Assembly: GCF_030063355.1 (NCBI RefSeq)
Contig: NZ_JASISZ010000049.1
Location: forward strand, 1 to 64,000
Direction: 5' to 3'
Source: Streptomyces sp. PH10-H1
Lineage (GTDB): Bacteria > Actinomycetota > Actinomycetes > Streptomycetales > Streptomycetaceae
Length of the DNA: 64,000 bases
The notes under the pieces: generated by a model
Told to the model about the DNA's origin: nothing
The model's input: the letters and a program-made list of their open reading frames with translations, nothing else
Database searches by the model: none
Shown here: positions 15,697 to 25,542 of the stretch, piece after piece
Layout: each line of letters starts with the position of its first letter
Position numbering within the stretch: the first letter of the stretch is position 1
Program-made: the position numbers and the translations under genes

Positions 15697-15800
15697 CGGC
15701 TCGGCTCGGACCGTTGCCACCGGACATCAGCCGTATGGACCACTGGGGATTGAATCGCCTGGAAGGTTCACACGAGGCCGTCAGCTGCCCGCTACTCAGC

Positions 15801-15884
15801 GTGTCCAGTGCTCATGATCCCCCGGATTTGCCCGGGCAGTGCTCATGATCGGCCAGCGCTGCTCACGAAATGGCGGATCCTATA
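15801..15884 (+). repeat. Right end of mini-element Y
   Basis: Two CATGATC boxes at 15813 and 15844, 31 bases apart, then GCTCACGAAATGGCGGATCC and the terminal CCTATA. The layout equals that of the ends finishing at 41783 and 43697, base for base in length. Confidence 0.8.
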
Positions 15885-15889
15885 CCGGC
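15885..15889. other. 5-bp target duplication CCGGC, left copy
   Basis: CCGGC separates the right end of mini-element Y from the left end of the 25.9-kb element. The same five bases follow that element at 41784-41788. A 5-bp duplication is the Tn7-family signature. Confidence 0.75.
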
Positions 15890-15981
15890 TGTAGGAAGCG
15901 CGATTTCATGAGCACTGGCTCCTGCGGAAACACCAGATTCCGCGCCTGATGAGCAGTGCGCGTAGCCGGTGATCATGAGCA
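15890..15981 (+). repeat. Left end of element X
   Basis: TGTAGGAAGCGCGATT, then GAGCACTGGCTCCTGCGG and GATCATGAGCA at 15971-15981. By hand count 67 of 92 positions match the left end at 41789. Inverted CATGAG boxes face those of the right end, as expected for TnsB-binding sites at opposite ends. Confidence 0.8.
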
Positions 15982-16179
15982 GAATCGCTCATCAGGCTCT
16001 GAGCGGTGGTCACCGCGGGTAGCGGGCCCTTGGCCCTGGTTGTCTCATGATGAGCCAGTTGACGTGCTTCTGGGGGCAGCAGGGCTGGATGAATTCGCGA
16101 TGCCGTGATGGGCGGGGTGAAGTGGGGAACGCGTGCTGTGTAGGGCTCATGTCTTGTGAGTCGGCGGAGAGGACGGACG

Positions 16180-16743
16180 GTGGCCATCAGCGCAGGTGAG
16201 ACCCGCACGGGGGTCGGGCCCAGGAGTATTCAGCTGCCGGGGATCGTGCTGGGGGTGGGGCTGGGCGGGTTCGTCGACGGGATCCTGCTGCACCAGCTTC
16301 TTCAGTGGCATCACATGTTGACGAGCACGAACGATGACCGGATCGGGGTGAAGTACTACTCGCCGAACACGGTCTCCGGCCTGGAGATGAACACTGTGTG
16401 GGACGGCATCTTCCACGCGATCTGCTGGGTGGCGGTGCTGCTGGGGCTGGGCATCCTGTATTCGCGCGTGACGCACAACCGGCGGCGTGTGTGGACCTCC
16501 CGCGTGCTGTGGGGCTGGATCCTGGCGGGCTGGGGTCTGTTCAATATCGTCGAGGGCCTTTTGGACCATCAGGTCCTCGGCATCCACCACGTTCACGGCG
16601 GCCCGTACCAGATCTGGTGGGACATGGGCTTCCTGCTCCTGGGCCTCATCCTCCTGATCGGCGGCTACCTGCTGCAGCGCAGCGGGCGGCCCTTCGACCC
16701 TGAGGCCCCTGACGTCGCCGAGCGGGGCGGGCGGCAGGTCTGA
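16180..16743 (+). CDS. DUF2243 membrane protein
   Basis: A 187-residue membrane protein. After the start come IVLGVGLGGFVDGILLHQLL and LQWHHMLTS, the characteristic opening of DUF2243 with membrane-embedded His residues. Two further helices carry HAICWVAVLLGLGILYSR and the loop LDHQVLGIHHVHG, another His cluster. Such proteins often precede CtaG-type oxidase assembly proteins, as here. The GTG at 16180 has GGAGAGGA upstream; an earlier GTG at 16156 is possible. The stop overlaps the next start by one base. Confidence 0.85.
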   Translation: MAISAGETRTGVGPRSIQLPGIVLGVGLGGFVDGILLHQLLQWHHMLTSTNDDRIGVKYYSPNTVSGLEMNTVWDGIFHAICWVAVLLGLGILYSRVTHNRRRVWTSRVLWGWILAGWGLFNIVEGLLDHQVLGIHHVHGGPYQIWWDMGFLLLGLILLIGGYLLQRSGRPFDPEAPDVAERGGRQV

Positions 16744-17588
16744 TGGGCGGCGACACGCACCACATGCACGGCGAAGGTGCGGGGGGCGGCGTGTGGGAGG
16801 TGCTGCTGCCCGCTGTGGCGGTCGCGCTGCTCGCGGGCATCTACCTTCTGCTCGCCCGCAGGGCCGGTGCGCGTAATCCCGCGCTGGGGTGGGGGCGCTG
16901 GCGGACGGTGAGTTTCCTGAGCGGATCCGCGGTCCTGGCGGGGGCGCTGCTGCCGCCCGTGGCTCCGTTCGCACACGCGGACTTCCGCGGTCACATGCTC
17001 CAGCACATGCTCATCGGCATGTACGCCCCCCTTGCCCTGGTGCTGGGCGCCCCGATCACGCTGCTGCTGCGGACACTGCCCGCCGCACGAGCCCGCCGTC
17101 TGGCCGGCCTGCTGCACAGCCGGCCATTGCGCGTCGTCGCCCATCCGGTCATGGCCCTGATGCTGAGCACCGGCACGCTGGCGGTGCTATACTACACGCC
17201 GCTGTTCAACGCGACCATGGACCGACCGGTCCTGCATTGGCTCATGCACGCTCATTTCCTGCTGTCGGGGTGCTTGTTCGTCTGGGTGATCGCCGGTCCC
17301 GACCCCGCGCCTGCCCGGCCCGGGGTGCCGGCTCGCCTGGTGGTCCTGGGTGTGGCGGTGGCCGCGCACGCCACGATCTCCCAGTTGATGTACGGCGGAT
17401 TCCTCATCGACGTGCACGCTCCGATTCCCCAGCTGCGGGGCGGGGCGGAGATCATGTACTACGGCGGGGACATCGCCGAGCTCCTGCTGGCCGCGGCCCT
17501 CGTGGCGACCTGGCGGCCGGCCCGCCACCGGCAGCGTCCCGCCGTGCGCCCCGCTGCGGCATCCGTGGCGAATCCGGTCACTGGTTGA
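16743..17588 (+). CDS. CtaG-like cytochrome c oxidase assembly protein
   Basis: A 281-residue protein with seven predicted membrane helices. His-rich stretches in or next to helices (HMLQHMLIGMYAPLAL, LHWLMHAHFLLSG, AAHATISQLMYGGF) match the caa3-type CtaG family, thought to help insert copper into cytochrome oxidase. The first residues (THHMHGEG) are also metal-ligand-rich. It is co-translated with the DUF2243 gene. Carriage on a transposon along with metal genes suggests that the pair protects or repairs oxidase under copper or sulfide stress; that is inference. Confidence 0.85.
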   Translation: MGGDTHHMHGEGAGGGVWEVLLPAVAVALLAGIYLLLARRAGARNPALGWGRWRTVSFLSGSAVLAGALLPPVAPFAHADFRGHMLQHMLIGMYAPLALVLGAPITLLLRTLPAARARRLAGLLHSRPLRVVAHPVMALMLSTGTLAVLYYTPLFNATMDRPVLHWLMHAHFLLSGCLFVWVIAGPDPAPARPGVPARLVVLGVAVAAHATISQLMYGGFLIDVHAPIPQLRGGAEIMYYGGDIAELLLAAALVATWRPARHRQRPAVRPAAASVANPVTG

Positions 17589-17598
17589 TCCCACCGCT

Positions 17599-17643
17599 CG
17601 CGAAGCGTCCGGCCCCGGCTCACTCTGCGCCGGACGCTTCGCG
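17599..17643. terminator. Bidirectional stem-loop terminator
   Basis: A perfect 15-bp stem, CGCGAAGCGTCCGGC at 17599-17613 paired with its complement at 17629-17643, loops over 15 bases. It sits between the convergent CtaG-like and DUF302 genes and can end both transcripts. Confidence 0.8.
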
Positions 17644-17652
17644 GGTCGTCTT

Positions 17653-18042
17653 TCAGTGGGTGAGGGCGTGGAGGGCGGCGTCCAGGCGCTGGGCGGCTTC
17701 GGTTGCGATGGGCTCCAGGGCGGGCAGGCCGGTGAGGGTGACCATGGTGGCGGGGTCGAGAGCCTGGACGAGCGTGCTGTCGCCGTCGCGGCGCACGACG
17801 ACGTTGCACGGCAGGAGCAGTCCGATACTGCGGTCCGCCTCCAGTGCCTGGTGGGCCAGGGGCGGGTTGCATGCGCCCAGGATCAGGTAGTCCTCCATCT
17901 CGTGGCCCAGCTTGGCCTTGAGAGTGGCGGTGACGTCGATCTCGGTGAGGATCCCGAAGCCCTGCTCGGCGAGAGCGGCGCGTACGGCGGTGACGGTGTC
18001 GTCGAAGCCGGTGGTCAGGCGGACGGTGCGGTCGTAAGACAC
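17653..18042 (-). CDS. DUF302 family protein
   Basis: A 129-residue cytosolic protein of the usual DUF302 length. Typical segments are the opening YDRTVRLTTGFDDTVTAVRA, GFGILTEIDVTATLKAKLG, YLILGACNPPLAHQALEAD and the IGLLLPCNVVVRR strand with its conserved Cys. DUF302 proteins often accompany sulfur-oxidation and persulfide genes, and this one is divergent from a persulfide dioxygenase gene with CstR-type operator sites between them. A co-regulated role in sulfur handling is therefore likely. Confidence 0.85.
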   Translation of the reverse strand: MSYDRTVRLTTGFDDTVTAVRAALAEQGFGILTEIDVTATLKAKLGHEMEDYLILGACNPPLAHQALEADRSIGLLLPCNVVVRRDGDSTLVQALDPATMVTLTGLPALEPIATEAAQRLDAALHALTH

Positions 18043-18150
18043 GGCGTGAGTTCCTTCTTCCCAATGTGGACGGGGACGGTTCCTTGATACCCCGGCGGGG
18101 CGCAGGCGTTGCCGCTGTGTGGATCCCCAGGCGTCCCTGCACCCGGAAAA

Positions 18151-18166
18151 ATACCCCGGGGGGTAT
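18151..18166. promoter_or_regulatory. CsoR/CstR-type operator 1
   Basis: ATACCCCGGGGGGTAT: the half sites ATACCC and GGGTAT are perfect, with four bases between. This is the consensus recognised by CsoR-family repressors. It lies 60 bases before the persulfide dioxygenase start. A weaker version, ATACCCCGGCGGGGCG, is at 18087-18102, close to the DUF302 start. Confidence 0.75.
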
Positions 18167-18187
18167 GACTGTTACAGTGGAATCAAG

Positions 18188-18203
18188 ATACCCCCCGGGG
18201 TAA
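18188..18203. promoter_or_regulatory. CsoR/CstR-type operator 2
   Basis: ATACCCCCCGGGGTAA repeats the pattern of the site at 18151 with one mismatch at its end. Two sites 37 bases apart in front of one gene suggest tight control by the repressor encoded at 20733-21011. Confidence 0.7.
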
Positions 18204-18226
18204 AGCGTTTGGGGAAGGAGCCGTCC

Positions 18227-19588
18227 GTGTTCTTCGTGGACATCCTGGAGACCGAGGGTTTGGGCAACCGCAGCTACCTGGCCGGCGGCCGGGAGGCGGC
18301 GGTGGTGATCGATCCGCCGCGAGATGTGGAGCGCGTGCTGGCGGCAGCCGCCGGGCGCGGTGTGCGGATCGTGTACGTGGCCGAGACGCATGTGCACAAC
18401 GACTACGTCAGCGGCGGCCTGGAGCTGGCCCGGCTGACCGGCGCGCAGTACCTGGTGCCGGCCGCGGCCCGGGTCTCCTTCGACCGCGCCCCGGTCGCCG
18501 ACGGTGACAGCGTCACCGTGGAGGCGGGCCTGACGGTGCGGGCGCTGGCCACCCCCGGCCACACCCCACACCACACCTCCTACGTCCTGGCCGAGGACGG
18601 GGCGGAGGTCGCCGCCTTCACCGGCGGGTCGCTGCTGATCGGCAGCGTGGGCCGCCCGGACCTGGTCGAGCCCCGGCTGACCGAGGAACTGGCCCGTGCC
18701 CAGTACGCCTCCGCCCACCGCCTGGCCTGCGAGCTGGACGACGCGGTGCAGGTGCTGCCCACCCACGGCTTCGGGAGCTTCTGCTCCTCCTCGCAGGCCC
18801 AGGGCGATGCCAGCACCATCGGCCAGGAACGCACCACCAACGACGCGTTGACGAAGCACGTGGACACGTTCATCGCCGACATGCTCGCCGGGCTGGAAGA
18901 CGTGCCCGCCTACTACGCCCATATGGGCCCCTTGAACGCCGGCGGCCCCGCGCCTGTGGACCTCACCGCGCCCAGGACGGCTGACGCCGCCGAGATCGCC
19001 GAGCGTCTGGCCGCGGGGGAGTGGGTGGTCGACCTGCGCAGCCGCACCGCGTTCTCGACCGGGCATGTGGCGGGCACCTTCAACTTCGAGGCCGAGGGCC
19101 AGCTCGCCACCTACCTGGCCTGGCTGATCCCCTGGGGCAAGCCCGTCACCCTGCTCGCCGACAGCCCGGCCCAGCTCGCACACGCGCAGCGGGAGCTGGT
19201 GCGGGTCGGTATCGACCGGCCCACGGCCGCAGCCACCGGCGACCCCACCGACTGGCTGCGCAAGGGCGAGAGATTGCGCTCCTTCCCCCGCGCGGACTTC
19301 GCCGCCCTGAAGAAGGCCCAGGAAGCCGGCGAGACGGTGGTGGTACTGGACGTACGCCGCGACTCCGAGCGCATGAAGGGTTACGTGCAGGGCTCGGTGC
19401 ACATCCCCGTGCACGAGGTGCACGACCGGGCCGGTGAGATTCCGGCGGGGACGGTGTGGGTGCACTGCGCCGGCGGAATGCGCGCGGCGATCGCCGCCTC
19501 GCTGCTGGACGCGGCCGGCCGGGACGTGGTCGCCGTCGACGACGGCTTCGACGCCGCAAAGAGCGCCGGACTCACCCTCACCCGCTGA
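18227..19588 (+). CDS. Persulfide dioxygenase-rhodanese fusion (CstB-like)
   Basis: A 453-residue, three-domain cytosolic enzyme. Residues 1-235 are a metallo-beta-lactamase fold with the iron site ETHVHNDYVSGG (His55, His57, Asp59) and PGHTPHHTSY. Residues 255-345 are a rhodanese-like domain without the active Cys. Residues 355-450 are a rhodanese with VHCAGGMRAA. This build matches persulfide dioxygenase-sulfurtransferase fusions such as CstB, which turn low-molecular-weight persulfides into thiosulfate or sulfite. GTG at 18227 has AAGGAG upstream. Two CsoR/CstR sites precede it. Confidence 0.85.
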   Translation: MFFVDILETEGLGNRSYLAGGREAAVVIDPPRDVERVLAAAAGRGVRIVYVAETHVHNDYVSGGLELARLTGAQYLVPAAARVSFDRAPVADGDSVTVEAGLTVRALATPGHTPHHTSYVLAEDGAEVAAFTGGSLLIGSVGRPDLVEPRLTEELARAQYASAHRLACELDDAVQVLPTHGFGSFCSSSQAQGDASTIGQERTTNDALTKHVDTFIADMLAGLEDVPAYYAHMGPLNAGGPAPVDLTAPRTADAAEIAERLAAGEWVVDLRSRTAFSTGHVAGTFNFEAEGQLATYLAWLIPWGKPVTLLADSPAQLAHAQRELVRVGIDRPTAAATGDPTDWLRKGERLRSFPRADFAALKKAQEAGETVVVLDVRRDSERMKGYVQGSVHIPVHEVHDRAGEIPAGTVWVHCAGGMRAAIAASLLDAAGRDVVAVDDGFDAAKSAGLTLTR

Positions 19589-19617
19589 CTTCGCACCGAG
19601 CACACAAGGAGACGGCG

Positions 19618-19977
19618 ATGTTCCTCTTCCGACGCAGCCAGGCCCGCCTGAGCCCAGGCCAGGCCCATGAGCGCACCAGCGGCGGGCAGGCTGTGCTGCT
19701 GGATGTACGCGAAGGCCCCGAGTGGAGGGCCGGGCACGCACCCACCGCACACCACTTGCCCCTGTCGCGCATGCTTGCGGGCGCCGCCCTGCCGCCCGAA
19801 GCGGCCGGGAAACCGGTGGTCGCGATCTGCCGCTCCGGGCACCGCTCCCAGCAGGCCGCCAAACTCCTCGCCGAACGCGGCATCGACGCGCAAGACGTCA
19901 AGGGAGGCATGACCGCCTGGGCGCACGAGGGCCTGCCCGTCATCGACGAGCGCGGCAAGGGCGGCTCGATAGCGTGA
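19618..19977 (+). CDS. Single-domain rhodanese
   Basis: A 119-residue sulfurtransferase. The catalytic loop is AICRSGHRSQQAA, with Cys near residue 70. AVLLDVREGPEWRAGHAPTA is the usual N-terminal motif and VKGGMTAWAHEGLPV the typical end. It can pass sulfane sulfur between persulfides and acceptors. It begins 29 bases after the dioxygenase, behind AAGGAGA, and its end overlaps the TauE start (GTGA). Confidence 0.9.
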   Translation: MFLFRRSQARLSPGQAHERTSGGQAVLLDVREGPEWRAGHAPTAHHLPLSRMLAGAALPPEAAGKPVVAICRSGHRSQQAAKLLAERGIDAQDVKGGMTAWAHEGLPVIDERGKGGSIA

Positions 19978-20723
19978 GTGCCCTGATCCTGGCCCTGATA
20001 GCCGGGGCCGTGGTCGGTCTCGCCCTCGGCGCCCTCGGCGGAGGCGGCAGCGTCCTGGCCGTCCCCGCCCTGATCTACCTGCTCGGCTTCACCCCGGCAG
20101 CGGCCACCACCGCGTCCCTGATCATCGTCACCGCCACCTCCGCCACCGCCCTGTACGCCCACGCCCGCGCCGGCCACGTCCGCTGGAAGATTGGTGCCGC
20201 GTTCGCCGCCGCCGGAATCATCCCCGCAGCCCTGGCCGGAGCCGCCGCCACCCGGCTGCCGCAGCCGGTCCTGACCGCCGCGTTCGCCGCAATAGCCGCC
20301 CTGGCCGCACTGAAAATGCTCCGTCCCGCCCCACCGTCACATCCCGCCGGACAACGCGTGCGGCCGGCCAAGGCCGCCGCTACCGGCGCGGGACTGGGGG
20401 CCCTGACCGGGCTGCTGGGCGTCGGTGGGGGATTCCTCGCCGTTCCCGCCCTGGTCACAGTCCTGGCCTTCGAGATGCAGGCAGCCGTCGGGACCAGTCT
20501 GCTGGTCATCACCACCAACTCGCTGGCGTCGCTGATGACGCGCGTCGGTGGTGCGAACGCCCTGGACTGGGCCGTGATCGCTCCCTTCGCCGGGGCGGCG
20601 ATCCTCGGCGCCTGGGACGGCAAACGCCTGGCCATGAAGGTCTCCGGGCCTCTACTGCAGCGGCTGTTCGCCGGAGTGCTGCTGGCCGTGGCCGCGCTCA
20701 TGCTCATTGACGTCTTCGTATGA
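19974..20723 (+). CDS. TauE/SafE sulfite/organosulfur exporter
   Basis: A 249-residue inner-membrane protein with eight hydrophobic helices in two related halves. The repeated glycine motifs are LALGALGGGGSVLAVPALIY near the start and LGVGGGFLAVPALV past the middle. TauE proteins export sulfite or related anions; in staphylococcal cst operons a TauE gene accompanies the persulfide dioxygenase. It is the last gene of the operon running from 18227; the repressor gene faces it from 20733. Confidence 0.88.
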   Translation: MSALILALIAGAVVGLALGALGGGGSVLAVPALIYLLGFTPAAATTASLIIVTATSATALYAHARAGHVRWKIGAAFAAAGIIPAALAGAAATRLPQPVLTAAFAAIAALAALKMLRPAPPSHPAGQRVRPAKAAATGAGLGALTGLLGVGGGFLAVPALVTVLAFEMQAAVGTSLLVITTNSLASLMTRVGGANALDWAVIAPFAGAAILGAWDGKRLAMKVSGPLLQRLFAGVLLAVAALMLIDVFV

Positions 20724-20732
20724 ACGACCCCG

Positions 20733-22128
<1,396 letters not shown>

Positions 22129-22285
22129 ACCAGGAAACTCAGAACAGTGCGAGGGGCCAGTAATGCGGCAGGCAGCCTTCGCGAGCTGGCACCGCCATGG
22201 GCCCTGCCCAGCCCCGGCCCACCGTGCTCCTGAAGGCGAGAAGAGGTCGGTGTCGCCAGGTGAAATCCGAAGTCGCTTGCGCAGT

Positions 22286-22408
22286 CAGACCGGATTCTGC
22301 CGCACCCATCACCGACATTGCGCGTCGGCTCGCGGATCCTGGAATTGTGGGGAGTGCGGCTGCACGAGCACTGATTCCTGCGGAATCACCAGAATCCGCG
22401 TCCCAAGA
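22286..22408 (+). repeat. Decayed Tn7-like end-to-end junction
   Basis: From 22346 the sequence TGTGGGGAGTGCGGC, GAGCACTGATTCCTGCGG and CACCAGAATCCGCG aligns without gaps with the left end at 15890 over about 54 bases. Immediately before it are GCGGATCCT and, further up, ACCGGATTCTGCC, resembling the right end at 15813-15884. The five bases between are GGAAT. The terminal ATA/ACA is missing, so this junction is probably inactive. No gene is seen between 22129 and 22477. Confidence 0.55.
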
Positions 22409-22477
22409 GAGGGCAGCAGCCTGGCGACGGCGCGCTGAGCGGTTCCCCAGCAGCGCTGGGCTGTGGGTTGAACGTGA

Positions 22478-23118
22478 TCAGTGGGCCCCTCGCATGCAGG
22501 CCCAGATTCCCCAGCCGGCTTCTGCTTCTGTTGCCGGCCATCGTCCGGGCAGGGCTGCGGCGACGTCTTCGGGTGGCAAGTACAGCGGCCCGTCCTGTCC
22601 GAGCTGGTTGATCCACAGCAGGACGCCGTCCGCGGCCAGTACGCGGGCAGTCTCGGTAGGGAAGAGCAGCATGTCGATGGCGGCGACGGCAGCGATGGAG
22701 GCGTCGGCGACGGGCAGGGCGCTGGCGTCGGCGCGTACGCGGGACGGGGAGCGGCCGGCGGCCTGGCGGAGCATTTGTTCGGAGAGGTCGAGGCTGATGA
22801 CAGTCGGGAATGCGGATGTGAGGCGGCGGGTGAACTGGCCCGTGCCGGAGCCCACCTCCAGACAGGGGCCGTAGGTGAGGGGTCGTGCGCGGGTGAGGGC
22901 GTCGCGCAGCGGGTCGGCGCGGCCGGTGGCCTGGGTGGTGTCCCATTCGGGGCGAGCCGGTCGAACAGCCCGGCGAGGAAGTCGGCTTCTGCGGCGCCCC
23001 AGGTCCGGCGGCCGGCGGCCAGGTCGCGGGCGAAGGCCCGGAAGGCATCTGCGGTGTATTTCGGCGGCAGCGGTTTGCCTTCCGGGCTGGACAAGACGCG
23101 CGGCAGCAGAGGACTCAT
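22478..23118 (-). pseudogene. Class I SAM methyltransferase, frameshifted
   Basis: The N-terminal frame from ATG 23118 reads PPKYTADAFRAFARDLAAGR and FLAGLFDRLAP, and then loses sense. From about 22955 another frame continues with EWDTTQATGRADPLRDALT, the motif CLEVGSGTGQFTRRL and VISLDLSEQMLRQA, to a stop at 22478. One missing C in a CCCC run (GCCCCGAATGG) accounts for it. Joined, the frames give a normal methyltransferase of about 213 residues. Either the gene is broken or the assembly has a one-base error. Confidence 0.7.
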
Positions 23119-23207
23119 GGGTCCAGTTGAGCATCTGCCGGGCAGCGTTGGAATCGGCTTGCGGGTGGAGAGGATGCCCTACCCCCGGGCGGACGCGTCG
23201 GCGGTGG

Positions 23208-24386
23208 TCAGTTGTGGCTGTGGTGCTCGCCGTGGGTGTGGTTCTGGTTGGTGTCGGGGGCGCCGCCCATCATGCGGAGCATGTCCCTTCCGCCGGTGCG
23301 CAGGAATCGGATGAGGAGGGCGGCGGCCAGGATGAGGAAGGCGATGTTGAGGAAGGTCGTGTAGTTCCAGGTGACGCCCTCCATGGGGAGCTTCGCGTCG
23401 GCCTGGTCGGGGATGAGGCCGAGGCCGCCGAAGGTGAACTCCACGATGTACCCGGCGATGACGGTGGCGAGGTAGAAGGTGCCGAGGAGGAAGAGGGCCA
23501 TCTTCGCGCCGTAGTACTTCCGGTAGATGTTGAGGATCGGCAGGATCAGCAGGTCGGCGAAGATGAACGCGACGACGCCGCCGAAGCTGATGCCGCCCTT
23601 CCACAGCACCACGGCCAGGGGCACGTTGCCGATGGAACAGACGAACGAGGCGATCGCGACGAGCGGGCCGATGATCGGCCCCCAGAGCTTGGATGCCAGC
23701 GGGTGGCCGTCGAAGAAGAAGGTGCGCCAGAAGGAGTCCGGTACCCAGGCGGCGATGGCGCCGGCGATGAGCAGGCCGATGACCAGGTCGCGCAGGATCG
23801 CAGCCCATTCCATGACGAACACGTGGCTCGTGGAGGTGAAGCCCTCACGGGACAGCAGCCGGCGGGCGAAGGAACCTTCGCGCTGTACGGACATGTCCAT
23901 CGCGGCGTGGCCCTCCATGGAGCCGGCCAGTCCGCGGTCGGCCTGCTCGCGGGCCTGGTGCAGGAGCTTGTCTCGCAGGAACAGGCGGAACAGCACCGCC
24001 AGGACGACGATCATGATGGGGCCGCCGACGAACTCCGCCGCGGTGAACTGCCAGCCCATCAGCAGAGCGAGGATGACACCGAGCTCGACGACGAGGTTGG
24101 TGGAGGCGATCTCGAAGGCCATCGCGGCGGTGAAGTTGGCGCCCTTGCGGAACAGCGAGCGGGCCAGCGCCACCGCGGCATACGAGCACGAGGACGAGGC
24201 GGCGCCGAGGCCGGCGGCGATGGCGAGCGTGCGAGGGCGGTGGTCGCCGAGGAGGGAGACGACGGTGGACTTGCGGACGACGGCCTGGACGACGGCGGAC
24301 AGGGCGAAGCCCAGGATCAGGGCCCAGGTGATCTCCCAGGCCATGGAACCAGCGATCGACAGTGCGTGCAGTACGGCGTGGATCAT
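23208..24386 (-). CDS. DUF318-type permease (SO_0444-like metal efflux)
   Basis: A 392-residue membrane protein with eight to ten helices, ATG at 24386. Signature stretches are GLGAASSSCSYAAVALARSL, with a Cys in a Ser/Ala loop, and CSIGNVPLAVVLWKGGISFG in the second half. This pair of small-residue motifs marks the DUF318 permeases, including SO_0444-type Cu/Zn exporters. The C-terminus is His-rich (HTHGEHHSH). It is read in the same direction as the lipoprotein gene upstream at 24508-25434. Confidence 0.8.
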   Translation of the reverse strand: MIHAVLHALSIAGSMAWEITWALILGFALSAVVQAVVRKSTVVSLLGDHRPRTLAIAAGLGAASSSCSYAAVALARSLFRKGANFTAAMAFEIASTNLVVELGVILALLMGWQFTAAEFVGGPIMIVVLAVLFRLFLRDKLLHQAREQADRGLAGSMEGHAAMDMSVQREGSFARRLLSREGFTSTSHVFVMEWAAILRDLVIGLLIAGAIAAWVPDSFWRTFFFDGHPLASKLWGPIIGPLVAIASFVCSIGNVPLAVVLWKGGISFGGVVAFIFADLLILPILNIYRKYYGAKMALFLLGTFYLATVIAGYIVEFTFGGLGLIPDQADAKLPMEGVTWNYTTFLNIAFLILAAALLIRFLRTGGRDMLRMMGGAPDTNQNHTHGEHHSHN

Positions 24387-24507
24387 CCCTGAAGCCTTCC
24401 GAGGCGAGCACGACATGGGGTCCACCGACACGTCACACCCGGCGCGTGCTGCGAGGCGGGGGCTGTGCATGGGGCGCCACCCGCGTGGAGGGGCGCCCCA
24501 CGCGGGG

Positions 24508-25434
24508 TCAGCCGACGTTCAAAGTCAGAGCCCCGGTGTGGAGCTTGCCGCCGGCCTGGAACTGCAGGAACAGCCGCCAGTTCCCGGAGGTGGGCAGTTC
24601 CGCGTTGAAGGACAGTTCCGGCCCGCCGTGGTCGCCGTTGACCTTGGTGGTCGGGTGGAGGTGAGCGAACGCGGAGTCGCCCTCGTGGAAGGCGGTCAGG
24701 TGGGCGTAGGTGTCGAGGTAGGGCTGGAGGTCGGTGACGGGCTTGCCGTCCTGGGTGACGGTCACCGCCAGCGGGTGCTCCATCCCGGCCATCGGATCGC
24801 CCTTGACGGTGACGGTGTACCCGTCGACGTCCGCGGTCTTGGCTGCGGCCGGCAGCGGCGTCTTCGTCGCGGTGCCCGGGACGGTGGTGGTGCGGGACAG
24901 GACGAGGGCGGTGCCCTTCCCGGCTCCGCTGTCGGGCGTGAAGGAGGTGAACATCCGCCAGGAGCCGGGTGCGAGCGTGTCCAGGTCGGCGGTCCAGGTG
25001 CCGTTGGCGGCCATGGTCGGGTGGATGTGCTGGAAGCCGGTCAGGTCGGAGCGGATGGCGTAGAAGTGCATCCGCTTGGTCTGGTCGAGCGCGAAGGCGG
25101 TGACGGGCTTGCCGTCCGGGCCGGCGACCGCGAACCGGTAGGCGGCCTGCTTGCCGGCCGGGAGGGTCGTGTCCTTGCTGGTGAGGCGGTAGCCGTCCTT
25201 GTTGTCCGCGAGGCCGTTTCCGGCGGCCATGTGATCCATGCCGGGCATGTCGCCCATCGAGGGCGAGGTGCTCGCTGAGGAGGACGCCGTCGGCTTGGCG
25301 CCGTGGTCCATGCCCGGCGTCGACGAGGAATCGCTGGAGGAGCCGCAGGCCGCCAGGGTCACCGCCAGGACAGCAGCGGTGCCGGCCGCCGCGAGGGCAC
25401 GACGGCGCACGGTGGGACGGGAAGAAGCGAACAT
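24508..25434 (-). CDS. Met/His-rich secreted lipoprotein
   Basis: A 308-residue exported protein. Signal peptide and lipobox are at residues 10-30 (AGTAAVLAVTLAACGSS). A Ser/Met/His-rich linker follows (TPGMDHG, GDMPGMDHMAAG). Two beta-sandwich repeats come next, each with F-x-H-x-H-P (GFQHIHPTM near residue 135; FAHLHPTT near 260). Met- and His-rich outer proteins of this kind usually bind copper. ATG at 25434 is chosen because the signal peptide starts there. It lies just upstream of the permease gene on the same strand. Confidence 0.8.
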   Translation of the reverse strand: MFASSRPTVRRRALAAAGTAAVLAVTLAACGSSSDSSSTPGMDHGAKPTASSSASTSPSMGDMPGMDHMAAGNGLADNKDGYRLTSKDTTLPAGKQAAYRFAVAGPDGKPVTAFALDQTKRMHFYAIRSDLTGFQHIHPTMAANGTWTADLDTLAPGSWRMFTSFTPDSGAGKGTALVLSRTTTVPGTATKTPLPAAAKTADVDGYTVTVKGDPMAGMEHPLAVTVTQDGKPVTDLQPYLDTYAHLTAFHEGDSAFAHLHPTTKVNGDHGGPELSFNAELPTSGNWRLFLQFQAGGKLHTGALTLNVG

Positions 25435-25542
25435 GTGAGTGGTCTTTCCGGGTGGGCGCACCACGCCGGGCGGGCGCGCGGAGATGAGCAGGACACGTCG
25501 CCGGTTCCGGGAGAACATCCGGGTTCCGGCGGGGCTGCCCTG

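Larger units (their letters stand above)
14026..15884. mobile_element. Mini Tn7-like element Y (non-autonomous)
   Basis: The element starts with TGTAGGG at 14026 and ends with CCTATA at 15884. Its left end aligns without gaps over 92 bp with the left ends at 15890 and 41789. Its right end aligns over 72 bp with those ending at 41783 and 43697. It carries three genes and no transposase, so it would need the tnsABC-tniQ of its neighbour to move. The 5 bp before it are TGCAC and the 5 bp after it CCGGC, so its own target duplication is not preserved. Confidence 0.8.

Noticed and set aside
15697-16179. Promoter or regulatory RNA region upstream of DUF2243
   Set aside because: The repeats there match the transposon ends elsewhere in the window base for base in spacing, so they are end sites, not a riboswitch.
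17459-19750. Minus-strand open frame of 763 codons
   Set aside because: Mostly antisense to the persulfide dioxygenase gene; the DUF302 protein uses a different frame with proper motifs.
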